Source: Bacillus sp. FJAT-27264 (GTDB taxonomy: Bacteria > Bacillota > Bacilli > Paenibacillales > Paenibacillaceae). Taken from it: 64,000 bases of DNA. This document shows, in pieces, positions 26,741-35,609 of the stretch. The DNA is taken from positions 95,873-159,872 of the forward strand of contig NZ_MAQW01000032.1 in NCBI RefSeq assembly GCF_001682855.1. The letters are read 5' to 3'. The position numbers were made by a program, and so were the translations under genes. Numbering within the stretch: the first letter of the stretch is position 1; each line of letters begins with the position of its first letter. Below the pieces are notes generated by a model, which was not told where the DNA came from, made no database searches, and was given only the letters and a program-made list of their open reading frames with translations.

Positions 26741-28798
26741 ATGACCCGGCCCTTGCTGGAAATCGAAAGCTTGAAGGTTGAATTCCAGGCATCCGGCGGC
26801 ACACTTGTGCCGATCGCGGATGTCTCCTTTGATATCGGTCGAGGTGAGACGGTATGTCTGGTCGGTGAATCCGGCAGCGGTAAGACGATTACGTCCAAAG
26901 CCATCATGCGTTTGACCGACTTCGACCGGGGGCGCATCGCGGCGGGCAGTGTTAAGCTGGACGGTCAAGAGTTAACGACGCTCCCCCAGAACTTGCTGCG
27001 GGCCATTCGCGGCAAAAAAATCGCGATGATCTTCCAGGAGCCGATGGCGGCGTTCGATCCCGTCTTTACGATTGGTGCCCAGCTTGTGGAGACGATTCGC
27101 CGTCACGACAAGCGCAGCGTGAAGGAAGCCCGGGCGCATGCGGAGGAGTTACTTCGCCGCGTCGGCTTCCCGGAGCCGAAGCTACGCCTTGCGCAATACC
27201 CGAATGAGTTATCCGGGGGGATGCTCCAACGGGCAATGATTGCCATGGCGCTCGCCTGTGGACCGGAGCTTCTAATCGCAGATGAGCCGACAACAGCGCT
27301 CGATGTCACGATTCAGGCGCAGATTCTCAAGCTATTGAACGAGCTGAAGGCGGAATACGGGATGTCCATTCTGCTGATCACCCATGACCTGGGGATCGCG
27401 GCCGAGATGGCTGATCGGATGATCGTCATGTATGCCGGACGGATCGTAGAGCAGGCACCGGCAGCCCGCCTGTTCGAGCAGCCGCATCACCCTTACACAG
27501 CGGGGCTGCTGCGTTCCATTACGACGATGGACAGCGACCGCAGCGCGGCGCTGTATACCATTGAAGGCACGCCGCCCAATGTGGCGGAATTCCCTTCCGG
27601 CTGCCGGTTTCATCCCCGCTGCCCGCTGGCTACCGACCAATGCCGTACTGAGGTGCCGCCGCTGGCGGGAGAGGACGGCCATGAAGCAGCTTGCTGGCAT
27701 ACGGATAAGCTTCTGAACGATCAGGACATCGGTCAGGTAGCGGAGCGCCGGACAGTACTACTGAGTGCTTCGGGGACGATAGCTGAGTCCCATAAAACGT
27801 CGTTTCCAAGTGTCGCAGCTGAAGCGCTAACGAAGGCGCCACCGCTATTTGAGGTTTCCGGATTAACGAAGCATTATCCAGTTAAAGGGCCCTTCGGCTT
27901 GACCAAGGCCGTCGTCCATGCAGTGGATGACGTTTCCTTCACGATTCGCAAAGGAGAGACTTTTGGGCTTGTCGGCGAATCCGGCAGTGGCAAATCTACG
28001 CTCGGGCGCGTCCTGATTCAGCTGGAGCAGGCCAGTGCTGGCCGCGTCTTATTCAGCGGCGAAGACCTGACGGATATGAACGCTGCGAGGCGCCGTGATG
28101 TCCGCCGGGATATGCAGATGATTTTCCAAGATCCATATGGCTCGGTCAACCCAAGATGGACGATTGGTGAGACCATTGCCGAACCGTTAGTCGTGCATGA
28201 ATCGCTGCCTGCTGCGCAGCGGAAACAACGTGTGGAAGGGCTGCTGCAGCTAGTGGGTCTGAACCCGGCTTGGGCTGACCGCTACCCGCATGAATTTTCG
28301 GGCGGGCAGCGCCAGCGGATCGGGATTGCCCGCGCAATCGCTTTGCAGCCGAAGTTCGTGCTGGCAGACGAAGCTGTGTCCGCACTTGACGTGTCGGTAC
28401 AGGCTCAGATCGTCAACTTAATGCAGAATCTCCAGAGCACGCTCGGCTTAACCTACGTATTTATCGCACACGGTCTTAATATCGTCCGGCATGTGTCGTC
28501 ACGCATCGGGGTCATGTATCTTGGCAAGCTGGTCGAGGTCGCGCCGGCAGATGAATTATTCCAGCACCCGGCCCATCCCTACACAGCTGCGCTGATTGCG
28601 TCCATTCCTTGGCCGGACCCCAGCCGCAAAAGGGAATTCGTCTCCATTCAAGGAGAAATCCCCTCGCCGATGTCTCCGCCCTCTGGGTGCAGATTTCATA
28701 CGCGCTGTCCAGTGGCTACGGCAAGGTGTCGGGAAGAGGAGCCGAAGCTTGCCGACATTGGCAGTGGCCATGCGGCAGCCTGTCATTATCCGCTCTAA
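26741..28798 (+). CDS. Fused DppD-DppF-type double ABC ATPase
   Basis: The 685-residue protein carries two complete ATPase halves. The first (about 1-310) has Walker A GESGSGKT, signature LSGGMLQRAMIA, Walker B LLIADEPTT and the oligopeptide/dipeptide C-terminal motif SGCRFHPRCPLA. The second (about 370-680) has GESGSGKST, FSGGQRQRIGIARA, FVLADEAVSALD and SGCRFHTRCPVA. This is an in-frame fusion of what are separate dppD and dppF genes in most operons, joined by a linker at about 320-370. It powers the adjacent permeases. Confidence 0.93.
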   Translation: MTRPLLEIESLKVEFQASGGTLVPIADVSFDIGRGETVCLVGESGSGKTITSKAIMRLTDFDRGRIAAGSVKLDGQELTTLPQNLLRAIRGKKIAMIFQEPMAAFDPVFTIGAQLVETIRRHDKRSVKEARAHAEELLRRVGFPEPKLRLAQYPNELSGGMLQRAMIAMALACGPELLIADEPTTALDVTIQAQILKLLNELKAEYGMSILLITHDLGIAAEMADRMIVMYAGRIVEQAPAARLFEQPHHPYTAGLLRSITTMDSDRSAALYTIEGTPPNVAEFPSGCRFHPRCPLATDQCRTEVPPLAGEDGHEAACWHTDKLLNDQDIGQVAERRTVLLSASGTIAESHKTSFPSVAAEALTKAPPLFEVSGLTKHYPVKGPFGLTKAVVHAVDDVSFTIRKGETFGLVGESGSGKSTLGRVLIQLEQASAGRVLFSGEDLTDMNAARRRDVRRDMQMIFQDPYGSVNPRWTIGETIAEPLVVHESLPAAQRKQRVEGLLQLVGLNPAWADRYPHEFSGGQRQRIGIARAIALQPKFVLADEAVSALDVSVQAQIVNLMQNLQSTLGLTYVFIAHGLNIVRHVSSRIGVMYLGKLVEVAPADELFQHPAHPYTAALIASIPWPDPSRKREFVSIQGEIPSPMSPPSGCRFHTRCPVATARCREEEPKLADIGSGHAAACHYPL

Positions 28799-28835
28799 TC
28801 CATCCCCATTTTCATCTTAAGGAGGCCATCTGACT

Positions 28836-29921
28836 ATGAAATTCGCATTGATGAGCTTGCTGCTCAATACGCCCAACGCCCTGACGGGAGAATCGTTCAC
28901 GACACAGGAGAAATTCCAGAACGTGCTGAAGCAGGCTGTGTTGGCCGAGGAGCTGGGCTTTGACGCCTACGGCGTAGGTGAACGACATAGCGCACCATTC
29001 ATCGCTTCATCGCCGCCAGTTATACTTACTGCTATTGCCGCGAGAACCTCTCGTATCCGTCTGCTGACGACCGTGACGGTCCTTAGCGTACTCGATCCGG
29101 TCCGGGTGGCGGAGGATTATGCGACACTCGATCATCTTTCGGGTGGACGAATCGAGCTGATCATCGGCAAAGGCAACGACGCGAGCCATTATCCGCTCTT
29201 CGGCATTTCTGAGGAGGAGCAGTGGGAATCACTTGCGGAACGGTATGCACTGCTAAAGCGGTTATGGAGCGAGGAAAATGTTAGCTGGCAGGGGCGCTAT
29301 CGCACGCCACTGGAGAATGTCACGACCCAGCCGCGGCCGTTCCAGCAGCCGATTCCGATCTGGCACGGAAGCGCCTCAAGCACGCATTCGACGGAGCTGG
29401 CCGCTAAATACGGCGAGCCGTTGTTCTCCTCCAATACGATCCACCGCCAGTCCAAGTACACAGCCCTGATCGAGCATTACCGCGAGCGGTTGGCTTTTTA
29501 TGGTCATGATCCCGCGAAGGCAGTCATCGGTTCAGGCGCGGGCGGCGCTATTTTTATAGCTAATACGACCGAAGAGGCGATCAAGAAATTCCGGCCTTAT
29601 TATGATGCGTTCCATGGCAGGCTGAAAGCTCCGCACGATCTGTCGCCTTTCCGGGATCTTGAAGACAATATCGAGAATGGTCCGATTCTGGTCGGCAGTG
29701 CCGAGCATGTGATTGAGAAAATACTGCGCTATAACAAGGCGTTTGGCAATCAGGTGCTAAGTATCAGCGTGGACGGCTTGACGGAATCGGAACAGCGCGA
29801 GCAGGCGGCACGCTTCGCCGAAGAGGTTGCTCCTACCCTGCGGCGCGAGATCAAGAGCTCGGTATGGAATGATGTGAACCCAGCAGTGGAAAAGGAAGCC
29901 GTTCAGGAGCCCGCCGTATAG
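28836..29921 (+). CDS. Luciferase-like flavin-dependent monooxygenase (second copy)
   Basis: This 361-residue LLM-class protein is close in sequence to the 22096-23157 product along its whole length (same GFDAYGVGERH, same SRIRLLTTVTVLSVLDPVRV). It differs in the substrate-facing region: NTIHRQSKYTALIEHYRERL replaces NGFHPMAKYKALIDHYRERW. It ends the operon, 37 bases after the ATPase, with AAGGAGG upstream. Two diverged copies around one transporter suggest related but not identical substrates, or a heterodimer as in LuxAB; both are inferences. Confidence 0.88.
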   Translation: MKFALMSLLLNTPNALTGESFTTQEKFQNVLKQAVLAEELGFDAYGVGERHSAPFIASSPPVILTAIAARTSRIRLLTTVTVLSVLDPVRVAEDYATLDHLSGGRIELIIGKGNDASHYPLFGISEEEQWESLAERYALLKRLWSEENVSWQGRYRTPLENVTTQPRPFQQPIPIWHGSASSTHSTELAAKYGEPLFSSNTIHRQSKYTALIEHYRERLAFYGHDPAKAVIGSGAGGAIFIANTTEEAIKKFRPYYDAFHGRLKAPHDLSPFRDLEDNIENGPILVGSAEHVIEKILRYNKAFGNQVLSISVDGLTESEQREQAARFAEEVAPTLRREIKSSVWNDVNPAVEKEAVQEPAV

Positions 29922-29978
29922 GCCGGTGAATGACGGGAATCTTTTAGCAGAACGAGATGAATTATGGACATGGAGGGT

Positions 29979-30025
29979 TTTCTGCACATTTTATAGAATT
30001 GTACTATTTATAAAATGTGTAGAAA
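29979..30025 (+). promoter_or_regulatory. 17-bp dyad just upstream of the GNAT gene
   Basis: TTTCTGCACATTTTATA (29979-29995) pairs with TATAAAATGTGTAGAAA (30009-30025), with one G-T mismatch, around a 13-base spacer. There is no T tract. It ends 13 bases before the preferred TTG start, so it can be a DNA operator or an mRNA hairpin that affects translation. Confidence 0.55.
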
Positions 30026-30038
30026 GCAGGTCCTAAAT

Positions 30039-30521
30039 TTGATTACTTTAGAAGCTGTTAGCGAACCAATGTCGCCAGAAAATATTGAAATTCAAACATC
30101 TATGATGAACTCTCAGCCGTCTTATAATCTTGTGGTTATGGGTAAAGCGTTATTAACATCTGAAGAGATATTGGAAGAGAATACGAATAATTTCGAATCT
30201 GGTGAAAAGATGTTTTACATCAGAAAGCATGATGAAAACATCGGGATAGTCACATACCTCCTGAGAAATCCACATGATAATCATACGTGGATTGGTTTAC
30301 TGATAATACATAAGGATCATGAAGGCCATGGAATTGGAAGAGAAGCAGTGGAATTGATAGAGAGTAAATTGCGTCAGGAAAACGTAGACAAGGTAAGGCT
30401 CTGTGTTCAAAAGGAAAATGAAAGCGGGGCTCTATTCTGGGGCAAGAATGAATATGTCATTGTTAACAGCAGCATAGACCAGCGTGGCAATCCTATAGAT
30501 ATCTATGAAAAGAAACTGTAG
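30039..30521 (+). CDS. GNAT-family N-acetyltransferase
   Basis: The 160-residue protein has the acetyl-CoA-binding region of GNAT enzymes: strand WIGLLIIHKDHEG, then the pyrophosphate loop GHGIGREAVELIESKL (R/Q-x-x-G-x-G/A type). It then has VRLCVQKENESGALFWGKNEY, the terminal part of the fold. The longest frame starts at ATG 30015 inside the dyad and without a ribosome binding site; TTG 30039, preceded by AAAGCAGGT, is preferred. The substrate is unknown. Confidence 0.75.
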   Translation: MITLEAVSEPMSPENIEIQTSMMNSQPSYNLVVMGKALLTSEEILEENTNNFESGEKMFYIRKHDENIGIVTYLLRNPHDNHTWIGLLIIHKDHEGHGIGREAVELIESKLRQENVDKVRLCVQKENESGALFWGKNEYVIVNSSIDQRGNPIDIYEKKL

Positions 30522-30588
30522 AAAAAAGATAGCCCCATTGAGCTGCCGGATCTTGAATGTCCGTGCAAAGCCAATGGGGCTATTTTTC
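30522..30588. terminator. Bidirectional terminator, copy 1 of a repeated terminator
   Basis: ATAGCCCCATTG (30529-30540) pairs with CAATGGGGCTAT (30572-30583), with A-rich and T-rich flanks on the two sides. It serves the GNAT gene and the converging GntR gene. The loop also resembles that of the terminator at 44822-44875. Confidence 0.8.
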
Positions 30589-30592
30589 TCTT

Positions 30593-31258
30593 TTATAGTA
30601 TTTGCTCGAATTCAGCAAGCGGGCGTAACAGATTCTGCTTCACGATGCGGGCAGCAGCGTCTGAATCATGTTCTTCCAAAGCCTGAATAATTTGCTCATG
30701 TTCTTCAGCTGCGGCCAGCGTTTGGCCTAGAGGCTGCTTCAGGAAAAAGTATTTAAAGCGGCGAATATGAATTTGCAAGGAAGAACAGAAGGAAACAATG
30801 TAAGGGTTATCGCCAATCTCCATGATTAAGTTATGGAATTCTTCATCATATTCCAGTGCCTGATATAGATCTTTATCCTTGATACTCTGTGTGAACAAAC
30901 GATTCAGCTCACGCAGTTGTTGGATTTGTTCAGGCTCGATCCGCTGGGCAGCCGTTTCGACAGCCAGGGCATGCAGTACCCCAAGGGGAGCGTATAGCTT
31001 ACTGATATGATCTTTATCAATAGTGGTTACGCGTGTATCTTTGCCCGGAAACATCTGAACGAGCCCTTGAGCCTCAAGCAATTGCAGTGCTTCCCGGACG
31101 GGTGTTCTGCTCACGCCAATTGCCGCGGCGAGCGCGGCGTCGTTAAGCTTCTCATCCGGCTGCAGTGTACCTTCTATAATCCACTTCTTTAACTGGGATA
31201 ATGCCAGGTCTTTGGCCGTGGAGCGGGTTGGTTTTGGATAATCGGAAGGAATAGGCAT
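30593..31258 (-). CDS. GntR-family regulator with FCD effector domain
   Basis: This 221-residue regulator has a winged helix-turn-helix with LNDAALAAAIGVSRTPVREA at about residues 39-58 and a helical FCD domain (QALEYDEEFHNLIMEIGDN, then HEQIIQALEEHDSDAA). FCD members bind small carboxylic acids through a metal site. AGAGGATG lies 7 bases before the ATG. No co-directional partner is adjacent, so targets are unknown. Confidence 0.88.
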   Translation of the reverse strand: MPIPSDYPKPTRSTAKDLALSQLKKWIIEGTLQPDEKLNDAALAAAIGVSRTPVREALQLLEAQGLVQMFPGKDTRVTTIDKDHISKLYAPLGVLHALAVETAAQRIEPEQIQQLRELNRLFTQSIKDKDLYQALEYDEEFHNLIMEIGDNPYIVSFCSSLQIHIRRFKYFFLKQPLGQTLAAAEEHEQIIQALEEHDSDAAARIVKQNLLRPLAEFEQIL

Positions 31259-31400
31259 TATATTTCATCCTCTTTGTTGTAATGACAGATATACGCCAAG
31301 CAGGTATCTCTGTCGGTTGGTTTTTAATATATCGCATACTGCTAGCGAAATCAATTCAAAGATAGCTCTAGCGCTGAGCAACTCCCCTAGGCTATTTTTA

Positions 31401-32342
31401 CTATTGAAATGATAAATTTAAAAAAGAGACGTTATTCAATAGCGAATCTTCCATCTCATTAAGATAGCGGATTTCCTCCTCTGTTAATTGATCTTTGTCT
31501 AAATGTACCGAATGATATGTGAAGGAATAGAGATGTCTGTAATCAATGAAATACGCAATTTCTTTAAAGAAGGGTGTATTGGGGTTCGCACGGGTATATC
31601 CACTCATAAATGAGCTAAAGAAGTTTTTAGCGAATCCATCTCTTTCAGATTTTGGAACCGTGAGAGCTGCATGATAGATAACAATGGCGATATCGTAAGC
31701 AAACCAATGGTATTCACTATCGCCAAAATCGATAAGAGTGAGTTCAGATCCTGTCTTTAATAAATTTCCATGATGCAGGTCACCGTGAATCAGTCCGAAG
31801 GAGTCACTCGAGATAGGTAACGCATGCAACTCTTTTATGTACTGTTCCCATTTTTGAATAAGCTCAGGGTTGAGAGGAAGTGTCTCCACATTTAGTAGTA
31901 AATGGTTTTGATCCCAATGAGGACGAGCGTGAACGGCTGAATATCCTTTGGAAAAGAGGTGTACCCTGCCCAATAATTCGCCCCACTTTTCAAATAAAGC
32001 CTCCCCCCAAGCCTCTTGCTGCTCTGGTGCAATGTGGACACCGTTTATCTTTTCAAAAGCTACATAGTAGTACTCTTCATTAACGGGTTGAATGTATTCA
32101 TTCCCTACAGTACGTAGAGGCCGAACGACATGGACCCCTTGCGTATGTAAGTATTCCAGCCACTCCAACTCCGATAACGTGTCCCTTTCGGAATGATTTG
32201 TTTTCTCCACTATTTTCACAATAAAAGGATCTTTCGCACCGGCCTCGAAGACATTGTCATTATATCCCCCAAGAAGCTTAACTTCTGCCGGGCTTATGCC
32301 TAGTTGAGAGATCATTTCACTTACGATTGTTTGATGGATCAT
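31401..32342 (-). CDS. APH/choline-kinase-family phosphotransferase
   Basis: The 313-residue protein has the aminoglycoside-phosphotransferase fold. The catalytic loop is GLIHGDLHHGNLL and the metal-binding loop is LTLIDFGDSEYHWFAYDIA; an N-lobe lysine in DPFIVKIVEKT probably binds ATP. These proteins phosphorylate small molecules (homoserine, fructosamine, antibiotics). Nothing points to a particular substrate, and it should not be called a resistance gene. It is monocistronic. Confidence 0.8.
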   Translation of the reverse strand: MIHQTIVSEMISQLGISPAEVKLLGGYNDNVFEAGAKDPFIVKIVEKTNHSERDTLSELEWLEYLHTQGVHVVRPLRTVGNEYIQPVNEEYYYVAFEKINGVHIAPEQQEAWGEALFEKWGELLGRVHLFSKGYSAVHARPHWDQNHLLLNVETLPLNPELIQKWEQYIKELHALPISSDSFGLIHGDLHHGNLLKTGSELTLIDFGDSEYHWFAYDIAIVIYHAALTVPKSERDGFAKNFFSSFMSGYTRANPNTPFFKEIAYFIDYRHLYSFTYHSVHLDKDQLTEEEIRYLNEMEDSLLNNVSFLNLSFQ

Positions 32343-32513
32343 GCACTCACTCCTTTACAGATTCTGTATTTCAAATATAATCCATTGTATGTAATAAAAG
32401 CGAATCTGAGAGAATGACCCTCCGCATTGTTTTCTCCCCAATAATCACGCGACCGGACCAGGATTGTTTCCACCCTCATTTGGCAACAATGACTGGCAGG
32501 AGGGATGGGTAAT

Positions 32514-33221
32514 ATGCATGCTTATTGGGACATTTTATTTCGGGCCGCACTTTCGATTTTAGCGCTTTTACTGGTAGCCAAGCTGCTGGGGAAGCAGACA
32601 ATCTCTAATATGACGTTTCACGATTTTGTGACCAGTATAACGCTGGGCTCCATTGCGGGAAATCTGGCGTTTAATGAATCGTTAAGAACATCCTATTTCA
32701 TACTGGCGCTTATTGTAGTCACGGCTGTGTCATTTTTGCTATCCTACATAGCTTTGAAGAACCGTAAATTAAGAAACTGGATCTCTGGTTCTCCTACGGT
32801 ACTGATCGAGAATGGGAAGATTCTTGAGCATAACATGAAGAAACTAAGGTACACACTCGATACTTTGGCTCAGGTATTGCGGGGCATGGGGATTTTCAAT
32901 ATGGAAGAGGTGGCTTATGCGGTGTTGGAGGATAACGGGACAGTCTCAGTATTGAAGAAAGAGGAGTACCAATTCGTCACGAAAAAGGATATGAAGCTTC
33001 CTGTGAAGACACAGCATTTTCCGGTGGAGTTCGTCATGGATGGGGTCATCATGGAGAAGAACCTGGAGAGTCATGGGTTGACTACAGAATGGCTAGAAAA
33101 GCAAGTAAAGCGCAAGGGGAAGCAGCTGTCCGATGTGTTCTACGCCGTAAGGGGCACGCAGCATCAGCTCTTTTTTGATTTCTATGAGGATGGTATCCAA
33201 AAGCCGGTGGATAAGGAATAA
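32514..33221 (+). CDS. DUF421 (YetF-like) membrane protein
   Basis: This protein of about 235 residues has three membrane helices in the first 85 residues, with the family-typical LLGKQTISNMTFHDFVTSITLGSIAG. A cytoplasmic C-terminal domain follows (SGSPTVLIENGKIL, LRYTLDTLAQVLRGMGIFNMEEVAYAVLE). The family is widespread in spore-forming Bacillota; the role is poorly defined. A start three codons upstream sits directly on AGGAGGG; the ATG at about 32514 has proper spacing and is preferred. Confidence 0.85.
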   Translation: MHAYWDILFRAALSILALLLVAKLLGKQTISNMTFHDFVTSITLGSIAGNLAFNESLRTSYFILALIVVTAVSFLLSYIALKNRKLRNWISGSPTVLIENGKILEHNMKKLRYTLDTLAQVLRGMGIFNMEEVAYAVLEDNGTVSVLKKEEYQFVTKKDMKLPVKTQHFPVEFVMDGVIMEKNLESHGLTTEWLEKQVKRKGKQLSDVFYAVRGTQHQLFFDFYEDGIQKPVDKE

Positions 33222-33358
33222 CGCACAATGGACGACCGGAAGAGCCCCCGCTCCACTTTAACATAGTAGTATTAATACCCGTATAAATAGGCAACTGTCA
33301 GCGGTGGATTCTACCTTGTATGATGTCTGTAGTTCGCATTAGAAAGGTGGAGAAAGCT

Positions 33359-34312
33359 TTGAAAAAAAGAACGCTTGGAAACAGCAAACTGGAGGTATCC
33401 GCTCTAGGTCTTGGTTGTATGGGCATGTCCGACTTCTATGCCGGGCGGGATGAAGCGGAATCCATCCGCACCATTCACCGGGCATTGGAGCTTGGCGTTA
33501 CGCTGCTCGACACTGCAGATGTCTATGGTTTAGGCGAAAATGAAGAACTGCTCGGACGGGCTCTGAAGGGCCGCAGAGATGGGGTTATCTTAGCAACCAA
33601 GTTCGCCGCAGTAGTTGGTGAGAATGGTGCCGTTAGCGTCAACGGCCGCCCTGAATATGTAAAGGCTGCATGTGATGCCAGTCTGAAACGTCTCGGTGTC
33701 GATCATATAGATCTCTACTATCAACATCGCGTTGATCCGGATACACCAATTGAAGAAACTGTAGGCGCGATGGCTGATCTTGTCAAAGCAGGCAAGGTTC
33801 GTTATCTCGGTCTGTCGGAAGCTTCTCCTGAGCTTATTCGCCGTGGACATGCCGTTCATCCTATCACAGCGTTGCAGACGGAATATTCGCTATGGGATCG
33901 CGATGTTGAGGAGTCCATTCTGCCGACATGCCGCGATCTAGGCATCGGCTTCGTGCCTTACAGCCCGCTCGGCCGCGGTTTCTTGACCGGACAGATCCAG
34001 CGCTATGAGGATCTTGAACCAGACGATTACCGTCGTACTTCTCCAAGATTCCAAGGCGAGAACTTCCAGAAGAATCTCGACCTTGTGACCAAAATCAAGG
34101 AGCTCGCAACTGAGAAGGACTGCAAGCCATCTCAGCTAGCCTTAGCTTGGCTACTTGCTCAGGGAGAGAACATCGTGCCGATTCCGGGAACGAAACGCAC
34201 GCTATATCTTGAAGAGAACCTTGGTGCACTGGACGTTGAACTGACACAAGATGACCTTGCCCAGATCGAAGCGATCGCTCCGCAAGGCATTGTCTTCGGT
34301 TCCCGCTACTAA
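33359..34312 (+). CDS. Aldo/keto reductase
   Basis: This 317-residue AKR starts MKKRTLGNSKLEVSALGLGC. Catalytic elements are visible: D in TLLDTADVYG with the tyrosine of that segment, K in VILATKF and H in YYQHRVDP. The C-terminal NADP-binding segment is IVPIPGTKRTLYLEENLGAL. It probably reduces aldehydes with NADPH. The frame opens at 33320, but TTG 33359 with AAGGTGGAG upstream gives the normal family N terminus. The MmyB-like regulator downstream is a plausible controller. Confidence 0.88.
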   Translation: MKKRTLGNSKLEVSALGLGCMGMSDFYAGRDEAESIRTIHRALELGVTLLDTADVYGLGENEELLGRALKGRRDGVILATKFAAVVGENGAVSVNGRPEYVKAACDASLKRLGVDHIDLYYQHRVDPDTPIEETVGAMADLVKAGKVRYLGLSEASPELIRRGHAVHPITALQTEYSLWDRDVEESILPTCRDLGIGFVPYSPLGRGFLTGQIQRYEDLEPDDYRRTSPRFQGENFQKNLDLVTKIKELATEKDCKPSQLALAWLLAQGENIVPIPGTKRTLYLEENLGALDVELTQDDLAQIEAIAPQGIVFGSRY

Positions 34313-34326
34313 GATTAGGTACAAAT

Positions 34327-34377
34327 AAAAAGGAGCTGTCTCATCGCATCTTTGTCTGCGGTGGGGCAGCTCCTTTT
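34327..34377 (+). terminator. Terminator after aldo/keto reductase gene
   Basis: AAAAGGAGCTG (34327-34337) pairs with CAGCTCCTTTT (34367-34377). Confidence 0.82.
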
Positions 34378-34450
34378 GCTGTTCACACAGAGCGCTGGCT
34401 TTATCGCTGGCGTTCTTAGGTTTGCGCTGGTCTGTTCAACTCCACGTTTT

Positions 34451-34479
34451 TTGCATTTGAAAAATCATTCGTATATACT
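34451..34479 (+). promoter_or_regulatory. Promoter for MmyB-like regulator gene
   Basis: TTGCAT (34451-34456), a 17-base spacer and TATACT (34474-34479) lie 52 bases before the ATG. Confidence 0.55.
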
Positions 34480-34530
34480 ACTACCATTCTTAGCTTGAAT
34501 ATTACGTACTGAAAGGCTGGTGGGCTTTGA

Positions 34531-35391
34531 ATGAATCATACAAAGCAGCGTCATCACGAGCTTGGGGACTTTCTCAAAACCCGCCGGGCAAAGATTTCCC
34601 CCGAGCAAGTAGGGCTGCCCGCAGGAATACGCCGTCGTACGCCGGGACTGCGCCGTGAAGAGGTTGCTTCTCTGGCAGGAATCGGCGTAACCTGGTACAC
34701 CTGGCTTGAACAGGGACGTCCGATTCAGGTGTCCATACAAATATTGGAGAGCTTGTCCAGAGTACTGATGCTCAACCGTCAGGAGATTGTGCACCTGTAT
34801 GCTCTTGCCCAACATGTTCCTCCTTCCTATTATCCCAGCCCTGAAGAGGTTAAGCCGATGCATCAGCATGTATTGGATAATCTAATGGAATCCCCAGCCA
34901 TGATCGTGGACAACCGCTGGAATGTTATTGCCTGGAATCGGGCTGCAGCGCTTGTATTCTGCGATTTCACCCAATTAGAGTGCAGCAAGCGCAACCTGAT
35001 GCGAATCATGTTCACTGATAAACATTTTGCCGGACTGTTCCCTGATTGGGAGATTAGTGCCCAGACGATGCTGGGCAAGTTCCGGGCCGATTGCAGTCAA
35101 TATATTGAAGATCCATGGATTACGCAATTTGTTGATGAGCTTAGATCGCTAAGCAAGGAATTTGATCAATGGTGGCCTATGCACCGGATCGACAAAGACC
35201 GGGATATGTACAAATTGCTGAATCATCGCCTGGCAGGACAGCTTAATTTTGAGATTACAAGCTTTCTTATATCGGAAAATACAAACCTGAAGATGTATGT
35301 CAATACGCCTAAGAATGGTACGGATACAAGGCAAAAGCTGAAGCAATTGCTGGAAGCAGACGTTAGTGAGCAAGTCCTTGTGCATCCATAA
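34531..35391 (+). CDS. XRE/MmyB-like transcriptional regulator
   Basis: The 286-residue protein has an N-terminal helix-turn-helix with the characteristic RRRTPGLRREEVASLAGIG and TWYTWLEQGR. A PAS-like MmyB ligand domain follows (MIVDNRWNVIAWNRAA). MmyB-type regulators commonly lie next to a reductase gene they repress, as here with the aldo/keto reductase upstream. The ligand is unknown. Confidence 0.87.
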   Translation: MNHTKQRHHELGDFLKTRRAKISPEQVGLPAGIRRRTPGLRREEVASLAGIGVTWYTWLEQGRPIQVSIQILESLSRVLMLNRQEIVHLYALAQHVPPSYYPSPEEVKPMHQHVLDNLMESPAMIVDNRWNVIAWNRAAALVFCDFTQLECSKRNLMRIMFTDKHFAGLFPDWEISAQTMLGKFRADCSQYIEDPWITQFVDELRSLSKEFDQWWPMHRIDKDRDMYKLLNHRLAGQLNFEITSFLISENTNLKMYVNTPKNGTDTRQKLKQLLEADVSEQVLVHP

Positions 35392-35424
35392 GTGGAACAC
35401 GGAAACAGTGGTAAATGGATGAAT

Positions 35425-35460
35425 ATAGTCAGGGCACTCTTCGGGGTGTCCTGACTATTT
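35425..35460 (+). terminator. Terminator after MmyB-like gene
   Basis: ATAGTCAGGGCAC and GTGTCCTGACTAT pair across a short TTCG-containing loop; the T tract is short. Confidence 0.65.
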
Positions 35461-35609
35461 GTGCGTAGCGGGCCAAGCGTATATTACATCCGATCCAAGC
35501 CATATAATGATAGGGCAGACTGTGCAAGCTTGTCCGTGCTGGAGAGTGCTGTACTGGAAATGGTATACTTCTAATAGATACTGGAGTTTCTCACGGGAGG
35601 GTATGGAAG

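Noticed and set aside
31401..32342. Aminoglycoside resistance gene
   Set aside because: The phosphotransferase fold is clear, but the family is broad and nothing points to antibiotic substrates.
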